Shown: in pieces, positions 32,885-42,983 of the stretch
Layout: the number at the start of each line of letters is the position of its first letter
Position numbering within the stretch: the stretch's first letter is position 1
Origin: Evernia prunastri
Taxonomy: Eukaryota > Ascomycota > Lecanoromycetes > Lecanorales > Parmeliaceae
NCBI GenBank assembly: GCA_003184365.1
Contig: NKYR01000124.1
Span: forward strand, 1 to 64,000
Direction: 5' to 3'
Length of the DNA: 64,000 nucleotides
Translations under genes and position numbers: made by a program
Notes under the pieces: model-generated
Seen by the model: only the letters and a program-made list of their open reading frames with translations
The model's database searches: none
What the model was told of the DNA's origin: nothing

Positions 32885-33745
32885 ACCCCCATACCTAAGA
32901 TTAGTCTTAAAAGATCACAGTGTACAGTACTATAATAAGTGAGATCTTTCCCTACCTGCTGAGCGGACACTGTTTATGCCATTCAGCAAAGTCTATAACA
33001 AATCTCATTGTGGAGTCTCTAAGGTGTCCTGATTATGCAGCTCAGTCCTTGGGTCTAACAGCCTCTTGTGGCTTATATATACTTTAACACTCTCAGGTTC
33101 TTTCATGCTCCACCAGAAAAGCTCGGTCAGCCTCTTTTAACGTTCTTGGATAGATTTAGCGCTCGTACGCCTCCGCGTTACACTGGAGCGTCGGCTTGCA
33201 TCACCTTTCCGTGTGGGTCAAATTATAGGTCTGGGTGACTACGAAAAGTGTAAGAAGCGGGTGGGTGAACAGTGGCGATGGAAAGATCCAGCTAGAGCTT
33301 GGAAAGGTCAAGGTCTTGTGCGACAGAAGCGACGAGGTGGTGATATATTAATTCTCCAGCAACAGTGTTGAAATGTGGTGTATGGAGGATTGATTGTTTT
33401 GCTATGGAGTGGTGTGAAGGCTACTTATATGCCTAACAAACATGCTAATTTGCCACATGAGTGGTATTTCAACACCGGAGTGCTGCATCATTTCCAACCA
33501 ACAGTATGAAGGTAAGCAAAATAGATCGCGCCTCGCTAGATTCGATCAACACTACCCTTCATACAGAACACCTTTTAGGTTATACAGAAAACACCGAATA
33601 TGATTCTATTTTTCTCTCCACCCGTCTCCAATTACTCAGTCCTCCCGCAACCAACACCACAACGACCTACGACCTGCGCCCTAGACTACAGCATACAGAC
33701 TTCGAATCTGTGTCCCCATCAGACCCTTCGCCCCAAGTCTTGCCT

Positions 33746-34555
33746 ATGTCTACCCTACAGTCCACAGCCATGGAAACCCTACCGTCAGAGCTCCTGATCC
33801 AAATCTTCCAGTCCGCCAACACCTTCACCACAGCCCAAACCCTCAGCAAGACGTCCCACCATCTCCACAACATCTGGAACGCAAACGCCGCCGCAATCCT
33901 CCCCCACGTCGTCGAATGCTTCCCGCAAGCCCGAGAGCTCGCCGTGGCCCAGGAGCAGAAGCACATCCGACAGCCCTGGCTGGGGATGCCCCAAAGAAGC
34001 ATGTCGATCGCCCAACGGGTCGCCGCCAACGTCGCCGAGGCGTCGATGACGTGCGCGCATTTCGAGGCGTGCATCGTCCAAGCCTCCAAGCAAGACGAGG
34101 AAGGCATCCCGCCGCGCGACAACATCTCGTCGAGTGAGAGGGCGGATTTCACCCAGGCGTACTATCGGGCCCTGACATTGGCAGCGACGGGCCGCATGTG
34201 GACGATTTCGCGGGTACAGCTGGCGTCTTTGGACCTCCTCGAGTACCTGCAGATGCGGGAAGTGACGAACTTTATCGATTCAATGTGCAAGACATCGACC
34301 TTGGATTGCGGCACTTCCCCGCCCACCGTCCGACACGACATCCTCGACGTACGGGTTTTAGTGGCTCTAATTTTTCTCGACCACAGACTGCAGGCCTTAC
34401 GGGCCTACCCTGATGACATCGAAGGACGGCTTGGTTCTCAACCTAATTATTACTTTGTCCTTTCCGATGGGTATATGAAGAATGGGGGCGCAGCGCGGAG
34501 TGTTCGCATGGCCGACCTTCTGCCCTTGGTCAAGTCACAATTCCGGTTCATGTGA
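33746..34555 (+). CDS. F-box-like protein, 269 aa, divergent partner of the 32400 gene
   Basis: The start at 33746 puts the F-box-like motif at the very N-terminus (METLPSELLIQIFQSANTF... LSKTSHHLHNIWNANAAAI), as in its neighbour. An in-frame ATG at 33506 would add 80 low-complexity residues. The first candidate is preferred, but the longer form is possible. The C-terminal helical region includes MSIAQRVAANVAEASMTCAH and a long LASLDLLEYLQMREVTNFID stretch. GC content and codon use in the middle are higher than in the flanks. Function is unknown beyond a possible SCF adaptor role. Confidence 0.65.
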   Translation: MSTLQSTAMETLPSELLIQIFQSANTFTTAQTLSKTSHHLHNIWNANAAAILPHVVECFPQARELAVAQEQKHIRQPWLGMPQRSMSIAQRVAANVAEASMTCAHFEACIVQASKQDEEGIPPRDNISSSERADFTQAYYRALTLAATGRMWTISRVQLASLDLLEYLQMREVTNFIDSMCKTSTLDCGTSPPTVRHDILDVRVLVALIFLDHRLQALRAYPDDIEGRLGSQPNYYFVLSDGYMKNGGAARSVRMADLLPLVKSQFRFM

Positions 34556-34937
34556 TAAAGAGGTCAATCTGGTCTGGTTATCATCGGTACTCCGTAATTA
34601 AAAAGGGTTCTGTCAAAGTTGAATAGGAATAGAGCAAAGTTATTAAACGCGCCATCTTTCCATGATCCCAAGCCCATGTGTGCACTCCTTCCCAGCATTC
34701 TGCACACTTGATCCTCGGCCACCGACGGCCACAGTCCCATTATTGTTGGAGATTGCTGCAGCGCTCAGCACTATGGTTTTGTAGCCACTGCTCCTGTGGC
34801 AAGTTAGCATGGACTTCTCAGGCATATGTGTAGGCTTCAGACTGCTCCATAGTAAGTCTTCATACACCTTTCTCAACACTTATCAACCTCATCGACTTCA
34901 ACGATAGAATGTCGGCGCGCTCGTTTGTAATTCACAT

Positions 34938-35049
34938 TTGCATTCACGTAGCTAGCCGGTCTTTTCCCCCATCAGCCACAGGATGGCCGATGGCTCCGTA
35001 GCCAGACTCACTATGCGTCATCATTCACCGCTGCTGTGCCCCGCTGAGA
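34938..35049. repeat. Dispersed repeat, less degraded copy
   Basis: Same orientation as 4297-4409 and matching over 112 bp. Mostly transition differences, with C/G retained here where the other copy has T/A. No coding potential was recognised. Confidence 0.8.
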
Positions 35050-36480
35050 TTCAGACCGCAGAATCGCCGACCAAACAATGGAAGGACCTTGTCGACGCCA
35101 CGACACGCAAATCGGAGAAGACTAAAGGACCCAGCACTTTGATCCCACTTCTTGATACATTGACACACTTCCTATATCCGAGCATAGCTTTTGTATATGA
35201 TGGATGTCGAATTTTTGTCGATGAGCCTGTGTTTAATCGTTTACCCCAAATGACCTAGTCCAATCACAACTCAGCGCGTCAAAAGAGTGAAAGCGAATGT
35301 ATTCAGAACGGCTCCTCCGAAGGAAGAACAGAAAATATCCACAAATGACACTCTTTGAAGACGATAAGATCGCCGCGATCTCAGCATTCAAGACTGTGGT
35401 CAACCCGGCGAGCCCGGAGAGTATACCGGGAATCCGGAAGCTATACCCGAATGCAGAGGAAAAGTCTCAATGCAATAGAACAAACAGAGGGGTTGTGGCT
35501 TGGGGTCGGGTTGGGGGGGGGGGATAGTCAACGGATCACACCCCAAGATAAAAACTGGATGTGGGCAACTCTGGACGGAATCCATTTGCGTAATGCATCC
35601 ATCTCTCCTATCACCGTACTAAGGTCCCTCCTCACATCCGAATACAGCTTCCGCCTACCATTACGATCGACTTCAAAGCCAGCCCATTCCGAACCCAGCG
35701 CACCTCAAGATCGCAGCAGCGAATGTGTCCCAAAGAACACCCTCCCCTCCTAGAAAGCGAGAGTTCTTCCCCAAGCAGCTCCCCCTCTAGACAGCAACGC
35801 CACCACCACGTGTCCAGAACTGGCTACGACGCGCACCTCCACCGGCTCAAGAGATAAGGTATACCCGAATGACGAAACAGCGGGAGGTGCAGGGGCCCGG
35901 GCCATAGTATCAGATCTCGCTCGGTATCAAGCCACCGAGCCTGATCAAGTCCACGCCGACAGACAGACATTATCGCGCTGCCGCTTGGCAAACGCGACGA
36001 CTTTCAAAGATACTTTCCTCCCCCCTGCGAGAAGTGCTCACGGTGAATGAGAAAAAGGCGGGTTTTGAAACAACAGGCTCGTAGGTATGGTACATCACAT
36101 CACCACCGTTGCAGTCCGTCGTCAGGAGACCGTCTTCGCGGTCGTCGACCTTTCGTTGCTAAGATATAAATAGCTCAGCCAAGAGAGGGAGGCGGGAGAC
36201 TATCGCGGTTCATGAACGGGTGGGATGGTTAGGGCAAAGATTTATAGGATTTCAAATCCTCAGACACGAAGAGATAAACAATGCGGGTCAGCGCGTTTCA
36301 GTCGATGCCGGTGTATGGAAGGAAGTCACGGCATGCAAGTTCTAGAAACCGTCCCTGGCGCAAGAGCACAGAGAGAGGGAGAGGGAGGATTTGTCACCCA
36401 ATTTTTCGGAATCCGGGATTAAGGTTGAAAAGCTCCATCTTAGCGAATCCTCCCCCCAGATACCGGACAAGGAAAGAAAG
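35050..36480. other. Gene-free stretch
   Basis: No gene was recognised. A poly-G run of about 11 lies near 35512-35523. Confidence 0.45.
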
Positions 36481-36844
36481 CTGACGAACTAGGAACTTCT
36501 TATCTCGTGAAAAGTAGATGGGTGCGTATGGCAGCAGAGGGGAGGAGGGAGGAGAGGAGGAGAGAGGAGAGGAGAGGAGAGGAGAGGAGAGGAGAAGAAA
36601 TAAGTCCAGCACCCAGCGTCTCGCTGCCAGATCTACGGCCGGAGCAAGAGAAGGGTTAAGGTAGNCTGACGAACTAGGAACTTCTTATCTCGTGAAAAGT
36701 AGATGGGTGCGTATGGCAGCAGAGGGGAGGAGGGAGGAGAGGAGGAGAGAGGAGAGGAGAGGAGAGGAGAGGAGAAGAAATAAGTCCAGCACCCAGCGTC
36801 TCGCTGCCAGATCTACGGCCGGAGCAAGAGAAGGGTTAAGGTAG
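36481..36844. repeat. Duplicated 184/179-bp segment separated by a single N
   Basis: 36481-36664 and 36666-36844 are identical except that the second copy has one GGAGA unit fewer in the (GGAGA)n tract. The only base between them is an N at 36665. This looks like two contig ends that overlap but were joined with a token gap instead of being merged. Confidence 0.9.
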
Positions 36845-37264
36845 GTGACCCGCTCTAGTCTTCCTAATTGGTGTGACCTCAAAGTCTTGAGCGATGGGTA
36901 AGGAGTAGGATGAGGAACACCACCAAGGGATAGAAACCCTCGATGCAACACAAGCAGGTACTGAGATCGGACAAATCCTAATCTTCGGTTGCCGTGCTTT
37001 GGTCACGTACTGGACATGGGGGTAGGGGTATGACACCCAGTGCTTCATCTGTGAAGCTATGTAGTGTTTCCTTCTTCTGAGAGTCGCAAATGAGAAGTAG
37101 ACAGCTATCGGATCCAACTCGCAAGATTGCTTGGCCCTTGCCTCTTTGGCGGCAGAGGATCCCAAGGCTAGCTCAACCGCACGTTCCATATATTCGTCTA
37201 AGAGCGTGGGTTCTCTCCGACCACAAAACTTCCGTCTAGGAGCAGCCCTTCCTGTGCAGGCCAT
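36845..37264 (-). CDS. Uncharacterised ORF, about 140 aa (tentative)
   Basis: A minus-strand frame from ATG 37264 (MACTGRAAPRRKFCGRREPT...) with an acidic-basic helical segment (LLDEYMERAVELALGSSAAK). It runs to a stop at about the edge of the duplicated segment. No family is recognised. It could be a real 3' truncated gene or a chance frame. Confidence 0.25.
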
Positions 37265-37392
37265 TGTGACTTGCACACCTCATTCGAGGGGGGCTGTGCG
37301 GGGATTGGCCGCCAACTCGGCTCTTTTCCTCTTCCCTCCTCGCTACCGAAGACATTTCACGAGATCTGCGAATTGTGTTCTATCATGGTAGA

Positions 37393-39245
37393 TCACTTCC
37401 ATCTCGTCTCCTGATCCTTTTCTTGTGAGGGCAGATTGACGATGGGGATCTGATTCTCAGCTGTGCAGACCATCTCATTCGCGTAGGCACGGTACCGGCT
37501 CAGGACGTCCGTATCGTACATTTCCTTTTGCACGGCGAAGCTGAAGTGAGCGGTCAAGGCGCGGGTCTGGACTAGATTCTCTATAGAGGACGTCAGTGTT
37601 CTGCTCTGTTTGTAGTGGCTCGAATGCACTTACGACGATGCTGCTTCCTCGGCAAATTGCTCGAGATCAATTGCTCATCATCCGCACCCTCAAAGGGTAA
37701 ATTGTCCAAGATATCGTTCGCCCATATAGCAATCAGATTGATATTGGTCCGGTCATATCGCATGTTCCAGATACCCTCGTCACCAATGTAGTATTTTCTC
37801 AAAAGCCCCTTCTCCAAATTTTCCAGCAACGAGTAGTGCTGTTGGGCTGCAATTGTCCACATGTGCCAACTGTTCCCGTCACCTTGGTATTCAGCCTCCG
37901 CAATCGGAGTCTTTGCAATGTATCGATCCTCATCGCGCAATGGCAGCCAGCGGTGATTCTCGTAGGGGGGTCCTCCGATTGAGCCTATTGGGGCTTTATC
38001 CGCTTTGCCCGTCTTATTGGTATGAGGGAATTCTTCGATTTCGCCTTCCCCGTTGGGAGATTGCCATGTGGGAAGAGCGGAAGCACGCCATGCTTTCGGA
38101 CCGTAGGACTCGTCGCCAGTATCTTTGGAGGAGGGTTTGAGGATTGGAGGGCGACGTTCGGGAAAGTAGGAGTGTACAGCGCCGAGCCGGTACTGGACCC
38201 AGCCCATGGTTGCGGAATTAATGAGGGAAGCAAGGACGGCGAAGGACTCGGGATGGTTGAGCTTGGTATTGACTAGTTCTGGGATGGCCGTGGGACTCAT
38301 CCAAACCTTGACTCTGTCAGCACACTAAACCAGTGGGGAGGGGCGGTATTCCCAACCAAATCATCGTCGATTTTGATGTACATATGATCGCGCTCAATGG
38401 ATTGGGCGTAGATCGAGTTGAAGTTTTGGGTAAAGCCATCCTCTTCCAGTTCAACCCGTTTGTAGTCCTTGACCTGAGCCACCATCTTTGCCAGCCATGC
38501 TATATCATCTTTATTCCCTGTGTTGACCACAAAGTGTATCTCATCCAGAAAGCCGCCGTGGGAAACGAGGTTGGCGCGTAGATAGCACTCGAGGACCGAC
38601 AAGGTATCCCTTCTGCCGAAGAACAGTATCCCGATGATCTTGAAATTGCTAGGCTTCGAGAATGTTGTCCCACCGACGAGGGTTGCTGTGGGCCAAGCCA
38701 AGGGCACCGACGTGGAACCCGTGATTGCCAGAGGGCGATAGCTAACGAGCACAACCAGGGCAATGAAGACGGAGATGAGGAGAGTAATCCACCTCTTATT
38801 GAGGCCTCGTATCTTTTGCGCGGACTCCGACTCCCAGGCTGCTACTGGAGCGCGCCATAGGCCTGCTATGTTACTGTCTTGGGTCAGGGGTCGGTAGCCT
38901 TTGGCGAAGTCCCAGGACCTTAGAGAGCTGCTCGACTGTCAGCTGGATGAAGCGAGAATGAGGGATTCACTGGTCATAGGTACCTCAGCATCGTTCTGGG
39001 CGGATTGCAGGTAATGAGAGGTATGTTGGGAGAATAGGCTCCCGGTATCAGCGACGGAGCCAGTGTTCCTTAGCTAGAAGTGATACAGTTGAGCATCTCG
39101 TACATGCAATATCCGCACAGGGTGATCAGCGTTGTCTCACTGAGCGCTTGGAGGCCGAGGATTGAAGCAGTTGGATTATTGTAAGATAGGAAAGGTGAAG
39201 AGAGCAACAGGCTGGTGAGTGGTGACAGGCTGACAGCGAACTCAT
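37393..39245 (-). CDS. Type II membrane glycosyltransferase-like protein, about 544 aa
   Basis: complement(join(37393..37580,37634..38306,38357..38935,38984..39073,39141..39245)). The first exon is tentative, chosen because it is the only nearby ATG that joins in phase. One membrane segment (RWITLLISVFIALVVLVSY, about residues 113-131) follows a cytosolic N-terminus. The lumenal part has IIGILFFGRRDTLSVLECYL, FLDEIHFVVNTGNKDD and a metal-binding-like KIDDDLVWMSPTAIPELV, which is recovered only by removing the 50-nt intron 38307-38356. Then come MGWVQYRLGAVHSYFPE and a C-terminal SFAVQKEMY region. The layout fits a fungal GT-A-fold family of unknown specificity, probably in the Golgi or ER. 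Confidence 0.72.
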
Positions 39246-39690
39246 CTCAAGAGGTTTCGTTTCGTTTCGTATTTAAATTTGCGGCGCATACGGAGTAGTC
39301 GCATCCGAAATGTTCAAGGCTTGGCAGTTGACACTCGCAGCGGTAGCCTAGACTGTTTCTAGTTACAACATAAACGGGCTAAAGTATCACGTGAGTTCTG
39401 TAGAGTACTGTACATACTGTACCTTGAGGTACTCATCCAAACGATGCATCTTGTCAACTACGTCTCTTAAGTGATTGAAAGATGTCTGAAGTCTAGTGAT
39501 GTGGCACTCTTACTCTTAATGCCCAAACCACCGTTAGCCAACGAGGTAGCTGGCAATACACATCAAGTCTTTCAAGGCATCCTCATCTAAAAAAAAGTCT
39601 AACAAATCCCTACCTTCTTCAAACTCACCTCGAACATCGTCTCTGCAAGCATTCAACCATCCCAAGTCCCTTTTCCACGTCTCGTCAGGT
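39246..39690. other. Intergenic stretch
   Basis: Promoter region of the glycosyltransferase-like gene. Nothing else was recognised. Confidence 0.4.
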
Positions 39691-40014
39691 CGAAAAGCCT
39701 GCCCTCGTTACCAGTCACCACCATCAACACAATCCTTGTGACCGGCGCCAACGGCTTTCTTGGAACTTTATCACCGCGCTCTTCCTTGCACGAGGCTGTA
39801 GCCTGCGCGCTGCAGTCCAATGCCCCACCAAAGCCCAGAAAGTACCATCATCGATCCAGCTGGAGAATGAAGAGATGGCAAAAGTCTCGCCCGGTACTGC
39901 GGGCGAAGTGACTGACAAGGGTGACGTGGGACGAAATCTCGTTGCAGCCAATTTGAAGTATGGGTACTTCGCCAAGTGGGACCGCGGAACAACAGAGGAA
40001 CATCAACATCAATG
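39691..40014 (+). pseudogene. Epimerase/dehydrogenase N-terminal fragment, frameshifted
   Basis: The plus strand reads TTINTILVTGANGFLGT, the GxxGxxG dinucleotide-binding start of an extended NAD(P)-dependent epimerase or dihydroflavonol-reductase-like protein. The match then continues in the +1 frame with FITALFLARGCSLRAAVQC and PTKAQKV. One missing T (ACTTTATC where ACTTTTATC is expected, near 39767) explains the shift. After that, the frame runs to TGA at 40012-40014 without the catalytic YxxxK part. It is a remnant of a longer enzyme. Confidence 0.6.
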
Positions 40015-42404
40015 AAATAGTTCACCCGAATACATTCTCTAATCGGCAAGAATCTAATCGCCTTCTTGCCCATACACAATGAGCTTCTAGGGCATGCCAC
40101 AACGCCCGTGTACAATCCTTACCTTCACAATCCAAACAAACCCCCAAACCCGTCCGCATATACACTCATGTATCTCACAAAACCCATGGACTGATATGTA
40201 GCCCCCTGGCTCCCTCCCAACAGCGCTTCCCCATTCTTTTTTTCTTTTCCCTCACCCACCTTCACCCACGCCAATGTATCCTGAGTAGCAAGTCATGACC
40301 CGCCGTCCCTTTGGCATCTCTGCTCCGGAGAGCGGAAACTCAGCTCTGCAGCTCAACGCCAATGAAGCAAGTAGAATGGTTCGCTGATGAGATCACGAAA
40401 GTGGTGCGTTTCGAGGAAGAGGGGTTTGCATCAGGAGGAAGGGGGTTTTGAAGATAGCGATCGGTTTGAGTGTTCCGGTGGTTGGATTGAGGGATCTTGA
40501 GAGGATGAGCTATACTGATGGAAGTGGCGAAGGAAATCTAAGAGCGCGTAAGGGTGGTAGAGGGGATCATTTTGGAGATGGATCTGCATTGGTTCTCGCT
40601 GTGGCTGAGAAACGAGCCATTTGAAGCACCGTCTGATGTTAGTCTGACAGCCTGGTTGAATAAAAGGTACGAGTGCATGGCATGATGCTTGACTGTTGGG
40701 GCATCCGATTACCTTTTTCGGTAACTTAGTTATTCAGCAGCAACTCGAATTTCATTATTGCTTGGGCGCCGCGAATTTACTTTGGCTTCTCTCCTCCGCC
40801 ACTCATTGCCCAGGATACTTGGCTGAGTAGCTTCGTACTTATTGGATGATCATCACTCATCAGACTTTTACACATTGTGAGCGCTTCGATTCATACAGCA
40901 ACCACATTGATTGATTGATTGCTTCATACTACCCAGGAGTCTTGCCTGATTGGCCGACTATGCGAGATGTGCTATCTATCAAATAATCTACCTAAATTTC
41001 TGAACCATTGAAAGAGGCTACCCTACGGTCGCCGGACCCCTTTCGTAAAGAACCATTTCCTGCTTTTTGACCCGAAACCCTTGGTGTTTTGATATATTGT
41101 AGATTCAGTATGGGGTGGGACCCCTCTAAGCCCGGGGGTCCCAAAGAACAGTATCCCAATTCCAACTCTTTTCCATTTCAGCCCACTAGACGGGATTGCC
41201 CTGACGACTCTGAGGGTCACTACTTCTCAGAGTCTATTGCTCGGTAGGCGGCCGAGGTTCAAGATCCGGTATCACCTTTATCGAGGAATGAGACGGCGGA
41301 TACGTTTCGATAGGGCGAAGTCGAACGATTGGAAACCGTATATATCGAGGCACTCCGGAAGAGGACAGAGTGGATATTCGCTCGTGTTGTAGGCTGAATA
41401 GGTAGTCGATGACGGTAGAAGAATATGCCCTCTTGGGGTAAGAGGGTGTGTCGGTATTGCGGAGGCTTGATGTGAAGTGAAATGTATTGTCTAGATGTTG
41501 AGATCTGACAGTATAGAGACGTTACGGTCTGTTGATTGCTAGAATGACTTGGATTGCTGGAAATGACTGAAATGACACGTGGCATATTGTTACCGGACGC
41601 GTCGAGAGGACTGTATGTGATATCGATCTTATGCTGAATATAATAGGCTTATGAGAGGGCGAGGTCGGTAGGCGGTCCATATCGTTAACTTTATGACTCA
41701 GTCGAAAGGAAGGCATCGTGCTTGATGGCCTGACTGTCGGAAAGAGTACGTGACATTGCGCGATTTTCAGGGGGTCCTTGGACCCGAGGCCTACAGTCGT
41801 GTAAACCGCTCATTATGGGCACGGGCAGATACCTTATAATGAGCTGATTACCGTACTGCAGGCCTCAGGCCCATAAATGATGTCGTTGTGGTTGTGGGAA
41901 CAAAAATGTGGTTTTGCGCTGTTGTTGATCCTTAAGGGGTGGAAGGATGTTAGGATGTAGTACCTAGTAGCAGAAGGATGCCGAGCAGTCGGGTAAAGTT
42001 GGAGACGAGTTGGAGATGCGGTTGCGCGCGCTCATTAGATGCCTTGTAAGCCTTTGGTAGTGTTGTAGATCTCTCGGGTTGGGCTTTTTTGGGCGGTCCC
42101 GGTCCCTGAATTAGCGCCCACTCGTTCACTTGGTTTCTTTGGCTCAAATTCTCAATTATTCAGGTACAGAGGTAATCTGGTAATCTACCTTACCTTATGC
42201 TGATGTTTTGCAATTGCCATGTTGATATATACTCTAGCTTCATATATTCATGTATTTATTATTAGAATGAGTAAGGTAGGTGGCAGGTATCAGGTGCATC
42301 AAATTCACTGTCTTGTCCCTCCTTCAGAACTTGCGGTGTAACGAAATTAATAAGAACGAATCGATAGGAGATTAAAGCATCATAACTCAGCCTGCGTGTT
42401 GGTT
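40015..42404. other. Gene-free stretch of 2.4 kb
   Basis: No coding frame with recognisable features on either strand, and no RNA gene seen. It separates the sparse left part from the dense right part of the window. Confidence 0.5.
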
Positions 42405-42480
42405 GGAGGGGGAAAAAAAGAAAGAAGAAAGAAGAAAGAAGAAAAAGAAAAAGGAAAAGAAAAGAGAAGGAAGGAAAAGA
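42405..42480. repeat. Purine-rich (GAAA/GAAG) low-complexity tract
   Basis: About 75 bases almost only of G and A on the plus strand, 0.5 kb upstream of the 42984 gene. It may be part of its promoter or leader. Confidence 0.75.
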
Positions 42481-42983
42481 ACCCTGTCAGTAATAAGATT
42501 GCGAGCAACCTCAGCCCGCAGTAGTAAATGTTAGCCCGCATTTTTAGCTTACTTTTGTGCTCTCCTCTTTCCTCTCCTTCCCGTTCCCCTCCCCTGAGCC
42601 AAGCCCCGTCTTTTCTTTGTACTCTCAAACTTCGTCCTTCAACATAGGTATCATTCAAACAACCACACGCTATCCAAGCAAAGCATTTTGCCAGCCACGG
42701 TCAATTTGTTGGCCATTCATTCCTTTCTATACAAAACAACATCATCATATGCACCTTCTTTAATTCCTCTCACTCTCATTCGTTCTTTCCTTGCCTCTGC
42801 TACTCCATTCATTTACCTGCTCCCTCAATTGACAAACACAAACACAAAGCACAAAGCGCGTACTTGAACACCTCATCCGGCATTCACTCTCTTCATACGT
42901 GCAACAGCAATGCATTGAACAGCCTATTTCTCTGAAGCAACTCTTGGGGCCAACCCCCACGAATCAAACCACCGGTATCCATC

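Noticed and set aside
42380..42658. Minus-strand frame of 92 codons
   Set aside because: It spans the purine-rich tract and translates to poly-Phe/Leu, so it is a composition effect.
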